From NCBI RefSeq assembly GCF_000831385.1, contig NZ_AP014548.1, positions 62,001 to 126,000 on the forward strand: DNA of 64,000 bases. The letters are read 5' to 3'. The translations under genes were made by a program, and so were the position numbers. The DNA comes from Nonlabens marinus S1-08 (lineage in GTDB: Bacteria > Bacteroidota > Bacteroidia > Flavobacteriales > Flavobacteriaceae). Shown here piece by piece: positions 16,755 through 25,843 of this stretch. How positions within the stretch are numbered: the stretch's first letter is position 1; every line of letters begins with the position of its first letter. The notes below the pieces were generated by a model. The model was not told where the DNA came from and searched no databases. It saw only the letters and a program-made list of their open reading frames with translations.

Positions 16755-16849
16755 ACAGTTATTAATATCAACTTGCGTTTTCTACAATATTTCTTAAAAC
16801 TTAAGAGGTTCATAACAACGGTCATATCTTTGTAGCAACAATTATTTAT

Positions 16850-17695
16850 ATGCGATACCTGATTGCCTTTTGTCTCCTAGTTTGCTCCTCCTCTGTTTTT
16901 GCTCAAAATGAATATGTCTTCGATCGCGGAGAAACAAATCTATGGCAAGACTTTACCTATGACATGGGTAATGTTTTTCAAGGGGTAGGTTTTGCTTATA
17001 GTCGCCCTTTGTACTGGCAAGGAGATGATTTTTTAAAGCTGGGAGGGGTCGCTGCAGGGACTATGGCTTTATACGCCTTTGATGAACCTATCAATACCGC
17101 ATTTAGCGAGGACCGAGATGGTATTCCAAAACTTCTATTGGATTACGGCAATTATGCAGGAGCGCCTCAAAATAACTATGGACTGTCAGGAGCGGTGTAT
17201 CTAACTGGTTTATTTACTAAAAACGAAAAACTAAGGCGTACAGGTGTGCTCTTGATCTCCTCTGCTACCGCGACTGGCTTTTTACAACAATTGACGAAAT
17301 CTGCAACGGGTAGAGCGCGACCTGGAGGTGGTTTTGGGAGCAATCACTTCCGCCCGTTTGGAGGGAGTTCTGTTTACCGTTCTTTTCCTTCAGGCCATGC
17401 GGTGTTGACATTTACCAACGCCCATGTAATTGCCAAACAGTTTAAAAACCCATGGGTCAAAGCAGGGATTTATACTATAGGAGTCATTCCCGGGATTTCT
17501 CGCATTTATGACGAGCAACATTGGGCCAGCGATGTGTTCTTGAGTTGGGCGATGAGCTATTTTATGGTAGAAGCCATTGACTTGTACCTGGACCGTAAGT
17601 ACGAGACTAAATACAATGACGATGGCAGCATTAAAACCTCTTCCTTAGACCTCAACTTTTCCTTGAACAGTGTTGGGCTCAGTTATAGTTTCTAA
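16850..17695 (+). CDS. PAP2-family phosphatase, secreted/membrane
   Basis: 281 residues with signal peptide MRYLIAFCLLVCSSSVFAQ. The three PAP2 motifs are present: KSATGRARP (KxxxxxxRP), SFPSGH, and SRIYDEQHWASD (SRxxxxxHxxxD). It probably dephosphorylates a lipid phosphate such as undecaprenyl pyrophosphate or phosphatidate on the periplasmic face. The final residues (LDLNFSLNSVGLSYSF) end in an aromatic, as in outer-membrane beta-strands, so the protein may be associated with the outer membrane. A palindrome copy follows 30 bases after the stop (17725-17740). Confidence 0.88.
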   Translation: MRYLIAFCLLVCSSSVFAQNEYVFDRGETNLWQDFTYDMGNVFQGVGFAYSRPLYWQGDDFLKLGGVAAGTMALYAFDEPINTAFSEDRDGIPKLLLDYGNYAGAPQNNYGLSGAVYLTGLFTKNEKLRRTGVLLISSATATGFLQQLTKSATGRARPGGGFGSNHFRPFGGSSVYRSFPSGHAVLTFTNAHVIAKQFKNPWVKAGIYTIGVIPGISRIYDEQHWASDVFLSWAMSYFMVEAIDLYLDRKYETKYNDDGSIKTSSLDLNFSLNSVGLSYSF

Positions 17696-17817
17696 CATTC
17701 TTTAGTTAAACATTGGTTTGTTTTCGCTTTCGCGAAAGCGTGCTTCTTTTCCCTTTTAAAAGCAAGGGAAAGTTTATTTTGCACCCTCAACTATCTTGAC
17801 CCACAAATCGCCGTATT

Positions 17818-18078
17818 ATGGAATTCAATTACACCGATCTGATAGGCTATGCCGCTAGTCTATTTGTGTTACTCTCATTTTTCAATAAGGATTTGCGCAA
17901 GTTGCGTATAGTGAATTCCATAGGTTGCGGTTTGTTTGTAATTTATGGTATTCTATTGCCTAGCATTCCCGTGATTTTGACAAACGTTGCGATTCTACTG
18001 GTAAATGCATATTACTTGTTTGTCAAAAAAGAACCTGTTAGCCCTGCACCAGATGTACATGCTGGAGAAGAAAGCTGA
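17818..18078 (+). CDS. Small YgjV/SWEET-like inner-membrane protein
   Basis: 86 residues with three predicted membrane segments (about 7-22, 31-50, 51-69) and a polar C-terminus. DLIGYAASLFVLLSFFNKDLRKLRIVNSIGC resembles the YgjV family and half-SWEET-like transporters. Databases often mislabel such proteins as uroporphyrinogen decarboxylase. The function is unknown. Confidence 0.7.
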   Translation: MEFNYTDLIGYAASLFVLLSFFNKDLRKLRIVNSIGCGLFVIYGILLPSIPVILTNVAILLVNAYYLFVKKEPVSPAPDVHAGEES

Positions 18079-18248
18079 TTTAGAGTTCCCTCAAACCTCC
18101 TTATCAGAATATCTTTAATTCTCAAAAAATTCTTACTTTTCAGGGTTTACAAGCCTTTGCCGTGTAAATGTCGGGTTTAAATACCTTCAAAAGCTTCATT
18201 AAATGTTTGTTTCATAAGTAACATTGTTCCAATCAAATGAAAAAAATC

Positions 18249-19070
18249 ATGAAACAACCGGAACTAGGCGACTACATCGCCAACCTAAGAAAAGAGCAAG
18301 GACTTACCCAAGAAGAACTGGTAGAACGTTGCAATATTAATGTGAGAACCATACAACGTATTGAAGCTGGAGATGTGACGCCGCGCAATTATACCATTAA
18401 GAATATTCTGCAAGCGCTAGGAAGTTCTTATGCGGAAATCACTCAAGAGCTTCACAACAAACCAAAAACGGAAAAAACTCCAGAAAACTTATTAAAGAAT
18501 CCTAAGAATGGATTGTGGGTAGCTATAGTTGGAATGGCATATGTGCTTACCTCTATTCCATTAACGATCATTGATCTATCCTTAAACATGTTCAACGATG
18601 CCATCGTCACTTCTGACAGCCGATTCTTAATAGCGGCACTTTATTGTATTCTAGCAACCGTATTTTATTTAGGGCTCTCATTTAACCTGAAGTTCAAAAC
18701 CCCAATGCTAAAAATATTTTCTATTCTATACATTATGGTAGTCGTATTTTCAGAAATACTGTTTATGGATATTTATAACACCAATGTTTCTGGTGCAATT
18801 AGCCCTACAATTATAGGAATGACGATGATCATATCAGTGATCTTCTCAATTTCAATTGGTTTATTAAGCATACCCTTTTTTCAAAATAAAGATCGCTTTT
18901 CAAGACCTTATAAATATTTAGGATATCTATTGATCATTGCGGCAGCTTTTAATTTAACCGTTCTATTGTTCCCAATAGGTAGTTTATTGGTTACCGTATT
19001 TGAAATTATGATGGTGATTTACTTTATACAAAATCACAAAGCATTCGCTAATGAACCCACAATGGCTTAA
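18249..19070 (+). CDS. XRE-family HTH regulator with C-terminal membrane domain
   Basis: An N-terminal Cro/C1-type HTH (YIANLRKEQGLTQEELVERC then NVRTIQRIEAGDVTPR) is joined to a membrane domain of five to six helices from about residue 85 on. The start at 18249 (MKQPELGDY) is preferred; an ATG four codons earlier (18237) is possible. Membrane-tethered HTH proteins of this type occur in Bacteroidetes; the signal sensed is unknown. It converges with the nitronate monooxygenase gene and overlaps it by four bases. Confidence 0.8.
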   Translation: MKQPELGDYIANLRKEQGLTQEELVERCNINVRTIQRIEAGDVTPRNYTIKNILQALGSSYAEITQELHNKPKTEKTPENLLKNPKNGLWVAIVGMAYVLTSIPLTIIDLSLNMFNDAIVTSDSRFLIAALYCILATVFYLGLSFNLKFKTPMLKIFSILYIMVVVFSEILFMDIYNTNVSGAISPTIIGMTMIISVIFSISIGLLSIPFFQNKDRFSRPYKYLGYLLIIAAAFNLTVLLFPIGSLLVTVFEIMMVIYFIQNHKAFANEPTMA

Positions 19071-20035
19071 CTGAACCGTTTCAAATTCTCGATTTGCTTT
19101 TCAATAGAGCTTTTAAATTCAGATTTTAATCTGTCGATCAATTTTTTAGTAGATACGCAATCGTCAATGGTAGCCACACCTTGACCTGCACTCCAGATGG
19201 TTTTCCAGGCCTTGGCCTCGGTATCCATTTCTTTACCGAAATCGATTTTACCAGTAGCTTTTAATTGCTCCTCAGTAATTCCTGCGGCGTTCAAACTGGC
19301 CCCTAAGAAATTAGCACTCACACCTGAAATTGCAGCAGTATAAACTATATCAGAAGATCCAGCGTCAATAATCATGTCGCGGTACTCGTCTGTAGCTTTA
19401 GACTCATTGGTATTGATAAATCGGGTACCCATATAAGCAAGGTCTGCTCCCATTTGCAATGCGCTTGCTACATCTTGACCTGAACTCATAGCTCCCGATA
19501 ATATAATTGCGCCGTTATAAAATGAGCGTACCTCGCGAATAAATGGCATAGGGTTTAATGTTCCTGCATGACCACCAGCACCTGCACAAACCAAGATCAA
19601 TCCATCAACGCCGGCTTCTTGAGCTTTTTCAGCATGTCGCTTTTTAATGACATCATGAAATACCAGACCGCCATAACTGTGTACTGCATTCACCACATCT
19701 TTCACAGCACCCAGCGAGGTAATGATTAGCGGCACTTTGTGTTTCATGCACATCTTCAAGTCGGCCTCCAGACGCGGGTTGCTGCCGTGAACAATTAAGT
19801 TGACTCCATAAGGTGCTGCCTTCTTTCCTGTTTCTTCTTCCCAGTCTGCAAGTTCCGTTTCAATTTGAACCAGCCACTCTTCAAAACCTTCGGTGGAACG
19901 TTGATTGAGCGCTGGAAAAGTTCCTACAATCCCGTTTTTACAACATTCAATGACCAGTTCTGGTCCTGAAATTAAAAACATAGGCGCGGCAACTACCGGC
20001 AGGGATAAGCGATCGATCAATTGAGTTCCAGTCAT
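19067..20035 (-). CDS. Nitronate monooxygenase-family FMN enzyme
   Basis: 322 residues of the NMO/2-nitropropane dioxygenase TIM-barrel family. Typical stretches are LSLPVVAAPMFLISGPELV at the N-terminus, LILVCAGAGGHAG (with the conserved His at the active site), GAIILSGAMSSGQDVASALQMGADLAYMGTRFINTNES for FMN phosphate binding, and TDEYRDMI. It oxidises alkyl nitronates to carbonyl compounds; the physiological substrate (for example propionate 3-nitronate) is not determined. Confidence 0.88.
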   Translation of the reverse strand: MTGTQLIDRLSLPVVAAPMFLISGPELVIECCKNGIVGTFPALNQRSTEGFEEWLVQIETELADWEEETGKKAAPYGVNLIVHGSNPRLEADLKMCMKHKVPLIITSLGAVKDVVNAVHSYGGLVFHDVIKKRHAEKAQEAGVDGLILVCAGAGGHAGTLNPMPFIREVRSFYNGAIILSGAMSSGQDVASALQMGADLAYMGTRFINTNESKATDEYRDMIIDAGSSDIVYTAAISGVSANFLGASLNAAGITEEQLKATGKIDFGKEMDTEAKAWKTIWSAGQGVATIDDCVSTKKLIDRLKSEFKSSIEKQIENLKRFS

Positions 20036-20163
20036 AGGTCTTAGTTTTTGATAAAGTTACGCATCTATTTATAAGGCGTACTCATGGAATACTCGCAATT
20101 TCTATTTTGTTAATAGGTTTGTTTTTAAAAATAAATACGACTCTATTGCCTTAGTTTTGTCGC

Positions 20164-22587
20164 ATGCATAAAATCAAGTGGTGTTTAGTGGTGTTGATGA
20201 TTTTCGCTTTCGTACCGTGTCAAGCACAGCATACACTTTCTGTTCCTTCCGCTTTCGCGAAAGCGAACAAAAAAGCGAACTCCCAAAAATATACGTTATC
20301 AGGTACAGTGACTGAGGAGGAGACAGGAGAAACATTGCTTAATGTCACGGTCTCTATTCCTGAACTGGCTACTGGAACTGTTACTAATGAGTATGGATTT
20401 TATTCGATCACTCTGGAAGCTGGGACCTACCAAGTCATTTATAGCAGTATAGGTTTTCAAAGCATAGAGCGCACTGTCGTGCTGGATCAAAATCAAAAGA
20501 TTTCACTTAAAATGCAAGAGCAAGGCGAACAACTGGACGCCATTATTCTCAAGAATGATATTGAAAAACTGAATACACGCTCACCACAAATGAGTGTAAA
20601 TGCTTTGTCTATTGAATCCATAAAAAAAACTCCAGTGGTTTTGGGCGAGGTTGATTTGATCAAAACTTTGACATTACTGCCTGGGGTCACTACTGCTGGA
20701 GAGGGCGCCAGCGGTTTTAATGTGCGCGGTGGCGCTGCTGACCAAAACCTGGTCTTGCTGGATGAGGCGACTTTATATGGTAGTGATCACTTATTTGGAT
20801 TCTTTTCTGTCTTTAATCCTGATGCCATCAAGGATTTAAAATTATATAAAGGTGGTATACCGGCGCGATATGGTGGCCGAGTTTCTAGTGTCTTAGACAT
20901 TTACCAGAGGGATGGAAACAATAGAAAACTGAGCGGGACCGGTGGTATAGGCATCGTCGCCAGCCGATTGCTATTAGAGGGCCCAATACAGAAAAACAAA
21001 TCTTCTTTCCTGGTAGGCGGTCGTAGCAGTTATGCACATTTGTTCTTTCCTTTATTTGGATTGGAGAATCAGGCCTATTTCTATGATTTAAATGCTAAGG
21101 TTTCCTTTAATCTGGATGATCGCAACCGCTTGTATGGATCTGCTTATTTTGGAAGGGATCGGTTTGAGGTGAATAATTTATTTGGGAATACGTTTGGGAA
21201 CTCTTTTGTCAATCTGCGATGGAATCATGTGTTTAATGACAAGTGGTTCAGTAATGCCTCTGTAATTTATTCTGATTACAATTATGCGCTAGAGCTTCAA
21301 TTTGTGGAATTTGAATTCTTTAGTGGTATTAGCAACCTGAATATCAAATACGACCTCACTCATTTTCAATCGGACAAAGCCAAGTTGCGCTACGGCCTTA
21401 ATTCCATTTATTACGAATTTGATCCAGGAAAAATAGTCCCTACAACACCTACTAGTGCTATTAACGAGCGTCAATTGGTTAAAAAATACGCTTGGGAGAA
21501 TGCATTGTATGTGGATGGAGAGTTTCGACTCACAGATCAACTGAATGTCAATGCAGGTTTGCGGTTGACTTCTTTTAACAGACTGGGACAAGACTTCATC
21601 AATATCTATGAAAATAACCAGCCGTTACTTTTCAATCAAGAACAAGGTGTGTACGAATCGGCCGAGCCTATTGCTACGGAAGAAAGCAGTAGAAGTAACA
21701 CCCTAGAAACTTTTGTAAACTTAGAACCACGACTTTCTGTTGCCTACAGTCTGGATGATGATACCAGTATCAAGGCGAGTTACCAAAGGATCAATCAGTA
21801 CATCCACCTAGTTTCTAACACTACAGCTCCTACTCCATTTGACTTGTATGCACCTAGTGGTAATTTCATAAAACCACAACAAGGCGATCAAGTAGCCGCT
21901 GGATTCTTTAAGAATCTGGGCGACTATTCGTTTGAGACTGAAGCTTTTTATAAATCGGTAAACAACCGCCTAGACTATATCGATGGTGCTGATTTGATTG
22001 CACAAGATGCCGTAGAGACCATATTACTTTCTGGGAAAGCGCGTGCTTATGGATTGGAATTCCTATTGCGCAAAAAAGAAGGAAAATTACAAGGATGGAT
22101 TGCTTATACCTTATCTAAAAGTGAACAACGCACCCCAGGCAGAACGGCGGATGAGCCAGGAATTAATAATGGGGAATGGTACAATGCACCCTGGGATAAA
22201 ACCCATGATTTGACTGTGACTGCCAACTATGAATGGAGCGATAAGTGGAGCTTCGGGAGCAATTTTGTTTTACAAACAGGACAGCCCGTAACTTATCCTA
22301 ACGGTCAGTATCAATTCAACGGTCTTTTTGTTCCCACTTATGAATCTCGCAATGCTAGCCGTTTGCCTATCATCCACAGACTGGACATATCGGCTACATA
22401 CATTCCAAAACCAGATAAGACCAAAGGCTGGCAAGGCAGCTGGGTTTTTAGTTTATATAATGCCTACAATAGGAAGAATGCAGCGAGCATCAGCTTTGGT
22501 GAGAACGAAGATACCAACAGGAATGAGGCGACGCGACTTTCCATATTTGGAATTGTACCTGCCGTCACCTATAACTTCAAATTCTAA
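20164..22587 (+). CDS. TonB-dependent outer-membrane receptor
   Basis: 807 residues: signal peptide, carboxypeptidase-regulatory-like beta-sandwich (about 43-120, GTVTEEETGETLLNVTVSI), plug domain (about 130-240, with LPGVTTAGEGASGFNVRGGAADQNLVLLD) and beta-barrel ending in YNFKF. There is no N-terminal TonB-box-like sequence of note. It is followed two bases later by a DUF4249 lipoprotein, the common pair in Flavobacteriia whose substrate is unknown. The dispersed palindrome (20250-20265) lies in the linker between signal peptide and first domain and encodes Ala-Phe-Ala-Lys-Ala. Confidence 0.92.
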   Translation: MHKIKWCLVVLMIFAFVPCQAQHTLSVPSAFAKANKKANSQKYTLSGTVTEEETGETLLNVTVSIPELATGTVTNEYGFYSITLEAGTYQVIYSSIGFQSIERTVVLDQNQKISLKMQEQGEQLDAIILKNDIEKLNTRSPQMSVNALSIESIKKTPVVLGEVDLIKTLTLLPGVTTAGEGASGFNVRGGAADQNLVLLDEATLYGSDHLFGFFSVFNPDAIKDLKLYKGGIPARYGGRVSSVLDIYQRDGNNRKLSGTGGIGIVASRLLLEGPIQKNKSSFLVGGRSSYAHLFFPLFGLENQAYFYDLNAKVSFNLDDRNRLYGSAYFGRDRFEVNNLFGNTFGNSFVNLRWNHVFNDKWFSNASVIYSDYNYALELQFVEFEFFSGISNLNIKYDLTHFQSDKAKLRYGLNSIYYEFDPGKIVPTTPTSAINERQLVKKYAWENALYVDGEFRLTDQLNVNAGLRLTSFNRLGQDFINIYENNQPLLFNQEQGVYESAEPIATEESSRSNTLETFVNLEPRLSVAYSLDDDTSIKASYQRINQYIHLVSNTTAPTPFDLYAPSGNFIKPQQGDQVAAGFFKNLGDYSFETEAFYKSVNNRLDYIDGADLIAQDAVETILLSGKARAYGLEFLLRKKEGKLQGWIAYTLSKSEQRTPGRTADEPGINNGEWYNAPWDKTHDLTVTANYEWSDKWSFGSNFVLQTGQPVTYPNGQYQFNGLFVPTYESRNASRLPIIHRLDISATYIPKPDKTKGWQGSWVFSLYNAYNRKNAASISFGENEDTNRNEATRLSIFGIVPAVTYNFKF

Positions 22588-22589
22588 CT

Positions 22590-23393
22590 ATGAAAAAGTG
22601 GATATCTATACTAGTTTTAGGAATACTTTGCTGGGGTTGCGAAGATGTGATTGATGTTGATCTAAATACCGCAGCACCTCGACTGGTGATTGATGCCCGG
22701 TTGGAATTATTAGAAGATGCTAGCAGTCAAAACACGGTATTGCTCACTAGATCTTCTGGTTTTTTTGAAGAGGATAATCCGTTGGTGACAGATGCACAAG
22801 TTCAAGTAATGGATGGAAATGGAGTGACCTATCCGTTTGTTTATGATCCCGCAAATGGCTTGTATCGCAATGCGAATTTACAAATTCAAGACGATCTGGA
22901 CTACACACTGACTATTGTAGATCAAGGGCAAACTTATGAGGCTACACAGCAGTTGGTGCGGACCGTTCCATTAATAGATATTGAGCAGCAGGAAATTGAA
23001 GGGTTTGGAGAGGTCACAGAGATTACCGCATTTTACGAGGATCCCGAAACCCCTGGAGACAATTATCTGTTTGTATATGAAGATCCAAATAACTTTGAAG
23101 TTGACCTAAGGGAAGATGAGTTTAGCAATGGTAACCGCTCACCTCAAAGTTTCTTTATAGAGGAACTAGAGCCCAATACTCCTATCACTCTTAAAATTGC
23201 TGGAATTGACGCACAGGCCTTTCGGTTTTTTGAAACATTGCTCCAGCAAACAGATGCAGGTGGCGGTGGTCCATTTGACACACAACCAGCCACAGTTCGC
23301 GGGAATATTGTTAATCAAGAAAACCGGGAACAGTTTCCTTTTGGTTACTTTAGAGTTTCTCAGGTATATCAGATCAATTATTTAAGCCAGTAG
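22590..23393 (+). CDS. DUF4249 surface lipoprotein
   Basis: 267 residues with lipoprotein signal ILCWGC (Cys16). The mature start EDVIDVDLNTAAPRLVIDARL is the signature of DUF4249. Later stretches such as ETPGDNYLFVYEDPN and the C-terminal YFRVSQVYQINYLS fit the family, though it is shorter than many members. It starts two bases after the TonB receptor stop, so it is co-transcribed and presumably forms a surface cap for the receptor by analogy with SusD-like partners. Confidence 0.88.
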   Translation: MKKWISILVLGILCWGCEDVIDVDLNTAAPRLVIDARLELLEDASSQNTVLLTRSSGFFEEDNPLVTDAQVQVMDGNGVTYPFVYDPANGLYRNANLQIQDDLDYTLTIVDQGQTYEATQQLVRTVPLIDIEQQEIEGFGEVTEITAFYEDPETPGDNYLFVYEDPNNFEVDLREDEFSNGNRSPQSFFIEELEPNTPITLKIAGIDAQAFRFFETLLQQTDAGGGGPFDTQPATVRGNIVNQENREQFPFGYFRVSQVYQINYLSQ

Positions 23394-24026
23394 CTAGTTC
23401 ATAGAAATCACGCTGTCCTCTAATGGCAAGCGTACTTTCTCCATAGAGGCGAACTGGTCGTCTTCCTTGCGGTGACCTACAGGTAACAGGAGAACAGACT
23501 TCAATCCTTTTTCTGCAAGGCCCAGCAATTCGTCCACTTTTTTTGGTAAAAAACCTTCCATAGGGCAGCTGTCAATTCGTTCTTGTGCACAAACCGTCAT
23601 GAGGTTTCCTAGAGAAATATAAGCTTGATTGCGTGCCCAGGCTTCCACTTCTTGATGTGGCATTGCGATGAATTTTTCTTCCAATTGTTTTTGAAAAGGT
23701 TCTAAAATTTCCCGAGGTGTCGAGCGGACCTGCTCTACTAATGAAAAATACTTTTGAACGTATGCATCATCGACACTAATGGTACAAAGTACTAAAACTG
23801 CTGGAGCATCCAATACTTGACGCTGACCGAAGGCCATGGGCATCATTTTCTCTTGTAAAACTTTGTTTTTTAATACCACCATACGGCAAGGCTGTAAACC
23901 ATAAGAAGTCGCCGTTAAATTAAAGGCTTCTTTAAGAAGGTGGAGCTCGTCTTCAGCGAGATCTGCTTTAGGATCAAAATTTTTGGTGGCATACCTCCAT
24001 TTAAGACTTTCAATACTTTTCGTCAT
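23394..24026 (-). CDS. NAD(P)H-dependent oxidoreductase, nitroreductase family
   Basis: 210 residues of the NfsB-like FMN nitroreductase family: SIESLKWRYATKNFDPKADL at the N-terminus, EAFNLTATSYGLQPCRMVVL for FMN contact, and CPMEGFLPKKVDELLGL and LLLPVGHRKEDDQFASMEKVRLP near the C-terminus. It probably reduces quinones, nitroaromatics or flavins. It converges with the DUF4249 gene with no gap. The decayed relative at 4822-5018 belongs to the same superfamily but is not a recent copy. Confidence 0.88.
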   Translation of the reverse strand: MTKSIESLKWRYATKNFDPKADLAEDELHLLKEAFNLTATSYGLQPCRMVVLKNKVLQEKMMPMAFGQRQVLDAPAVLVLCTISVDDAYVQKYFSLVEQVRSTPREILEPFQKQLEEKFIAMPHQEVEAWARNQAYISLGNLMTVCAQERIDSCPMEGFLPKKVDELLGLAEKGLKSVLLLPVGHRKEDDQFASMEKVRLPLEDSVISMN

Positions 24027-24077
24027 GGCTAATCGTTATATTTGTGTGAAGAAAATTGTGGGGAATTCGCTTTTTTG

Positions 24078-24150
24078 TTCGCTTTCGCGAAAGCGGAAGG
24101 AACAGAAAGTTTATGCCGTGCTTGACACGGTACGAAAGCGGAACAAACAC
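24078..24150. repeat. Composite ~72-bp repeat, copy B
   Basis: Starts with the palindrome (24080-24095) and carries the same tail as 1951-2023, including AAAGTTTATGCCGTGCTTGA and a closing ACGAAAGCGGAAC. It lies in the intergenic region between the nitroreductase and sanA genes. The bases just before it match those before the palindrome at 28640 (TTCGCTTTTTTGTTCGC). Confidence 0.75.
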
Positions 24151-24231
24151 CACCCTAAATCATCACATTACAAAGGTAAACCCTAGGAAACTCTTACAAC
24201 AATCATTGTTGATTTAAGCGCCAAAAGGCCT

Positions 24232-24888
24232 ATGAGAAAACTTCTTAATATCGTTGTCTTCCTATTGATAGGTACACTGGTCGCCGTGATTTTTCTGCAG
24301 GTTTATGTGCAGCAAACCTCTTCTCGTTTTATTAAAGACGATATGAATGAGCTGGTGCCAGCGTATACGGGAATCGTTTTAGGTGCTAGCGTTAGACCCG
24401 ACAAAAGCCTCTCGCCCATTCTTAAAGATCGGGTGGATGCAGCGAGATTGGCCTATGAGCAAGGAAAAATCAATAAATTTCTATTGAGTGGTGATCACGG
24501 TCAAGTGGATTATGACGAGGTGAATGCCATGAAGTCCTATTTGAATGAGCAAGGCGTACCGGACGAGGATATTTTTTTAGATCACGCGGGTTTTGACACT
24601 TACGACAGCATGATCAGGGCGAGATCTGTATTTAAAGTTCAAAAAGCTATTGTATTTACTCAGAAGTTTCATTTGCCTAGAGCTGTTTATTTAGGCCGTA
24701 ATTTGGGATTGGACTTGCAAGGCTATGTGGTGGACCGGGAAAATTTCGAGCCCAGCTCACACCTGCTGCGCAGGGAATGGCTGGCAAATATCAAGGCCTG
24801 GACTGAAATTCACCTAGAGCAAAAACCTACTTTTTCTGGAGTGCCTATTCCTATTACTGGCAGTAGTGATCCCACACACGACAAGTAA
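24232..24888 (+). CDS. sanA: SanA/YdcF-family (DUF218) membrane protein
   Basis: 218 residues with one N-terminal membrane anchor (about 5-26) and a DUF218 domain: GIVLGASVRPDKSLSPILKDRVDAA, KFLLSGDHGQVDYDEVNAMKSYL, GFDTYDSMIRA and VFTQKFHLPRAVYL. In E. coli SanA affects envelope permeability at high temperature (vancomycin exclusion). It probably acts in the periplasm on envelope polymers; the reaction is unknown. Confidence 0.85.
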   Translation: MRKLLNIVVFLLIGTLVAVIFLQVYVQQTSSRFIKDDMNELVPAYTGIVLGASVRPDKSLSPILKDRVDAARLAYEQGKINKFLLSGDHGQVDYDEVNAMKSYLNEQGVPDEDIFLDHAGFDTYDSMIRARSVFKVQKAIVFTQKFHLPRAVYLGRNLGLDLQGYVVDRENFEPSSHLLRREWLANIKAWTEIHLEQKPTFSGVPIPITGSSDPTHDK

Positions 24889-24982
24889 GAATACGTTCTA
24901 AGATCCTTAACACAACGCGTTAAGTTGTGTTAATCTTAACGGGATGAAGTCGATATTTTTTTAACTTGAAAATAAAAATATC

Positions 24983-25132
24983 ATGAGCGATAAGACACCA
25001 AATCCAGAAAAGACCAGTAAGAAAGAACAAGCTATCAATCTAGAAGAGTCACATGGAAAAAAAATAAACCATCAAGTAAAAGACAAAAGAGAACATCATC
25101 AACCTAGAGATACGATACAAGATCAATCTTAA
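24983..25132 (+). CDS. Small hydrophilic protein, 49 aa
   Basis: ATG at 24983 opens 49 codons (MSDKTPNPEKTSKKEQAINL...HHQPRDTIQDQS) ending in TAA at 25130-25132. It is very polar, rich in Lys, Glu, Gln and His, with no hydrophobic core, so probably disordered. A strong hairpin terminator begins 20 bases downstream, which supports an expressed unit. No family is recognised. Confidence 0.5.
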   Translation: MSDKTPNPEKTSKKEQAINLEESHGKKINHQVKDKREHHQPRDTIQDQS

Positions 25133-25151
25133 GGATAGAACAACGAATAGA

Positions 25152-25182
25152 AAAACTGCGCCCACTGGTGCAGTTTTTTTTG
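25152..25182 (+). terminator. Rho-independent terminator after small ORF
   Basis: The hairpin AAAACTGCGCC / GGTGCAGTTTT with loop CACT is followed by a run of T. It separates the small gene from tRNA-Ser. Confidence 0.8.
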
Positions 25183-25211
25183 TCTTAACACCTCTAATTA
25201 AATAAAATCTT

Positions 25212-25219
25212 TATATTTG
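25212..25219 (+). promoter_or_regulatory. Bacteroidetes -7 element (TATATTTG) for tRNA-Ser
   Basis: TATATTTG matches the TAnnTTTG consensus. The same string followed by CACCCGCAA precedes tRNA-Lys at 57231, which supports a promoter role. No convincing -33 element was found. Confidence 0.55.
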
Positions 25220-25254
25220 CACCCGCAAAAATGGTGTACATTTCTTGCGTTTTA

Positions 25255-25339
25255 GGAGAAGTGGCAGAGTGGTCGAATGCACTGGTCTTGAAAACCAGCG
25301 AGGGTCACACCTCCAGGGGTTCGAATCCCTTCTTCTCCG
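25255..25339 (+). tRNA. tRNA-Ser (UGA)
   Basis: An 85-base class II tRNA. The acceptor stem GGAGAAG pairs with CTTCTCC (25332-25338), discriminator G. The anticodon arm is CTGGT-CTTGAAA-ACCAG with anticodon TGA. The T-arm carries GGTTCGAATCC and a long variable arm is present. CCA is not encoded. The 3' end is duplicated at 27257-27268 (see the repeat entries). Confidence 0.95.
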
Positions 25340-25386
25340 CTAGAAGCCCCAGGATCGTAATGATACTGGGGCTTTCTTTTTTAAGG
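25329..25386 (+). repeat. att-like direct repeat, left copy (tRNA-Ser 3' end plus terminator)
   Basis: 58 bases covering the last 11 bases of tRNA-Ser and its terminator recur without gaps at 27257-27314, with three mismatches. Duplication of a tRNA 3' end is the classic footprint of site-specific integration. The intervening 1.87 kb carries one aminotransferase gene and no visible integrase. Confidence 0.8.
25342..25379 (+). terminator. Terminator of tRNA-Ser
   Basis: AGAAGCCCCAG pairs with CTGGGGCTTTCT around the loop GATCGTAATGATA, followed by TTTTTT. In the duplicated copy (27271-27308) two substitutions break the upper stem. Confidence 0.8.
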
Positions 25387-25843
25387 GTCATGATCAATGG
25401 GTTTCTTAGTTTAGATTTTCCAATCCGAAAGCATATCAATCATTGCGTTAGCTAATCGAAATACCAAGACTACGGAACTACTTAATTGGCCTAAACGGCA
25501 AAGACGTGAAACCCGGATTCTAAGTGTAGGTTTATGTTTGGCGTATTCTAGCTGCCACAACCAACTGTCCTGTGCGATACATAATGCTCATCAGGCATTC
25601 CAAATGTTCAACGCGAGGCTTTATTTCAGTGACATTAATTATCTTAATCAAGATAACCATCAAAAAGCAAGGCAACAGCCGGAACGCGAGGGAACTCCTC
25701 ACACGCATTATACTTGAGCGGTAGCCTTCATTAAAACAAAAAAACTGGCTGGTGACAACAAACCAATTAAGCCAATGAGCAATGAGAATTATTTCTTATC
25801 ATTATTGGATTATTGCCATATTTGATTTGAGTAAGATTTAACT
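25387..25843. other. 457-bp gene-free region at left of the tRNA-bracketed segment
   Basis: No frame of useful length or recognisable protein motif is seen, and no RNA gene was recognised. GC looks ordinary. The segment GGCCTAAACGGC at 25488-25499 is partly inverted relative to CCGTTTACGCC at 27232-27242, near the far end of the segment, but the match is short. Confidence 0.5.

Noticed and set aside
25231..25455. 74-codon frame over tRNA-Ser
   Set aside because: It covers the tRNA and its terminator.
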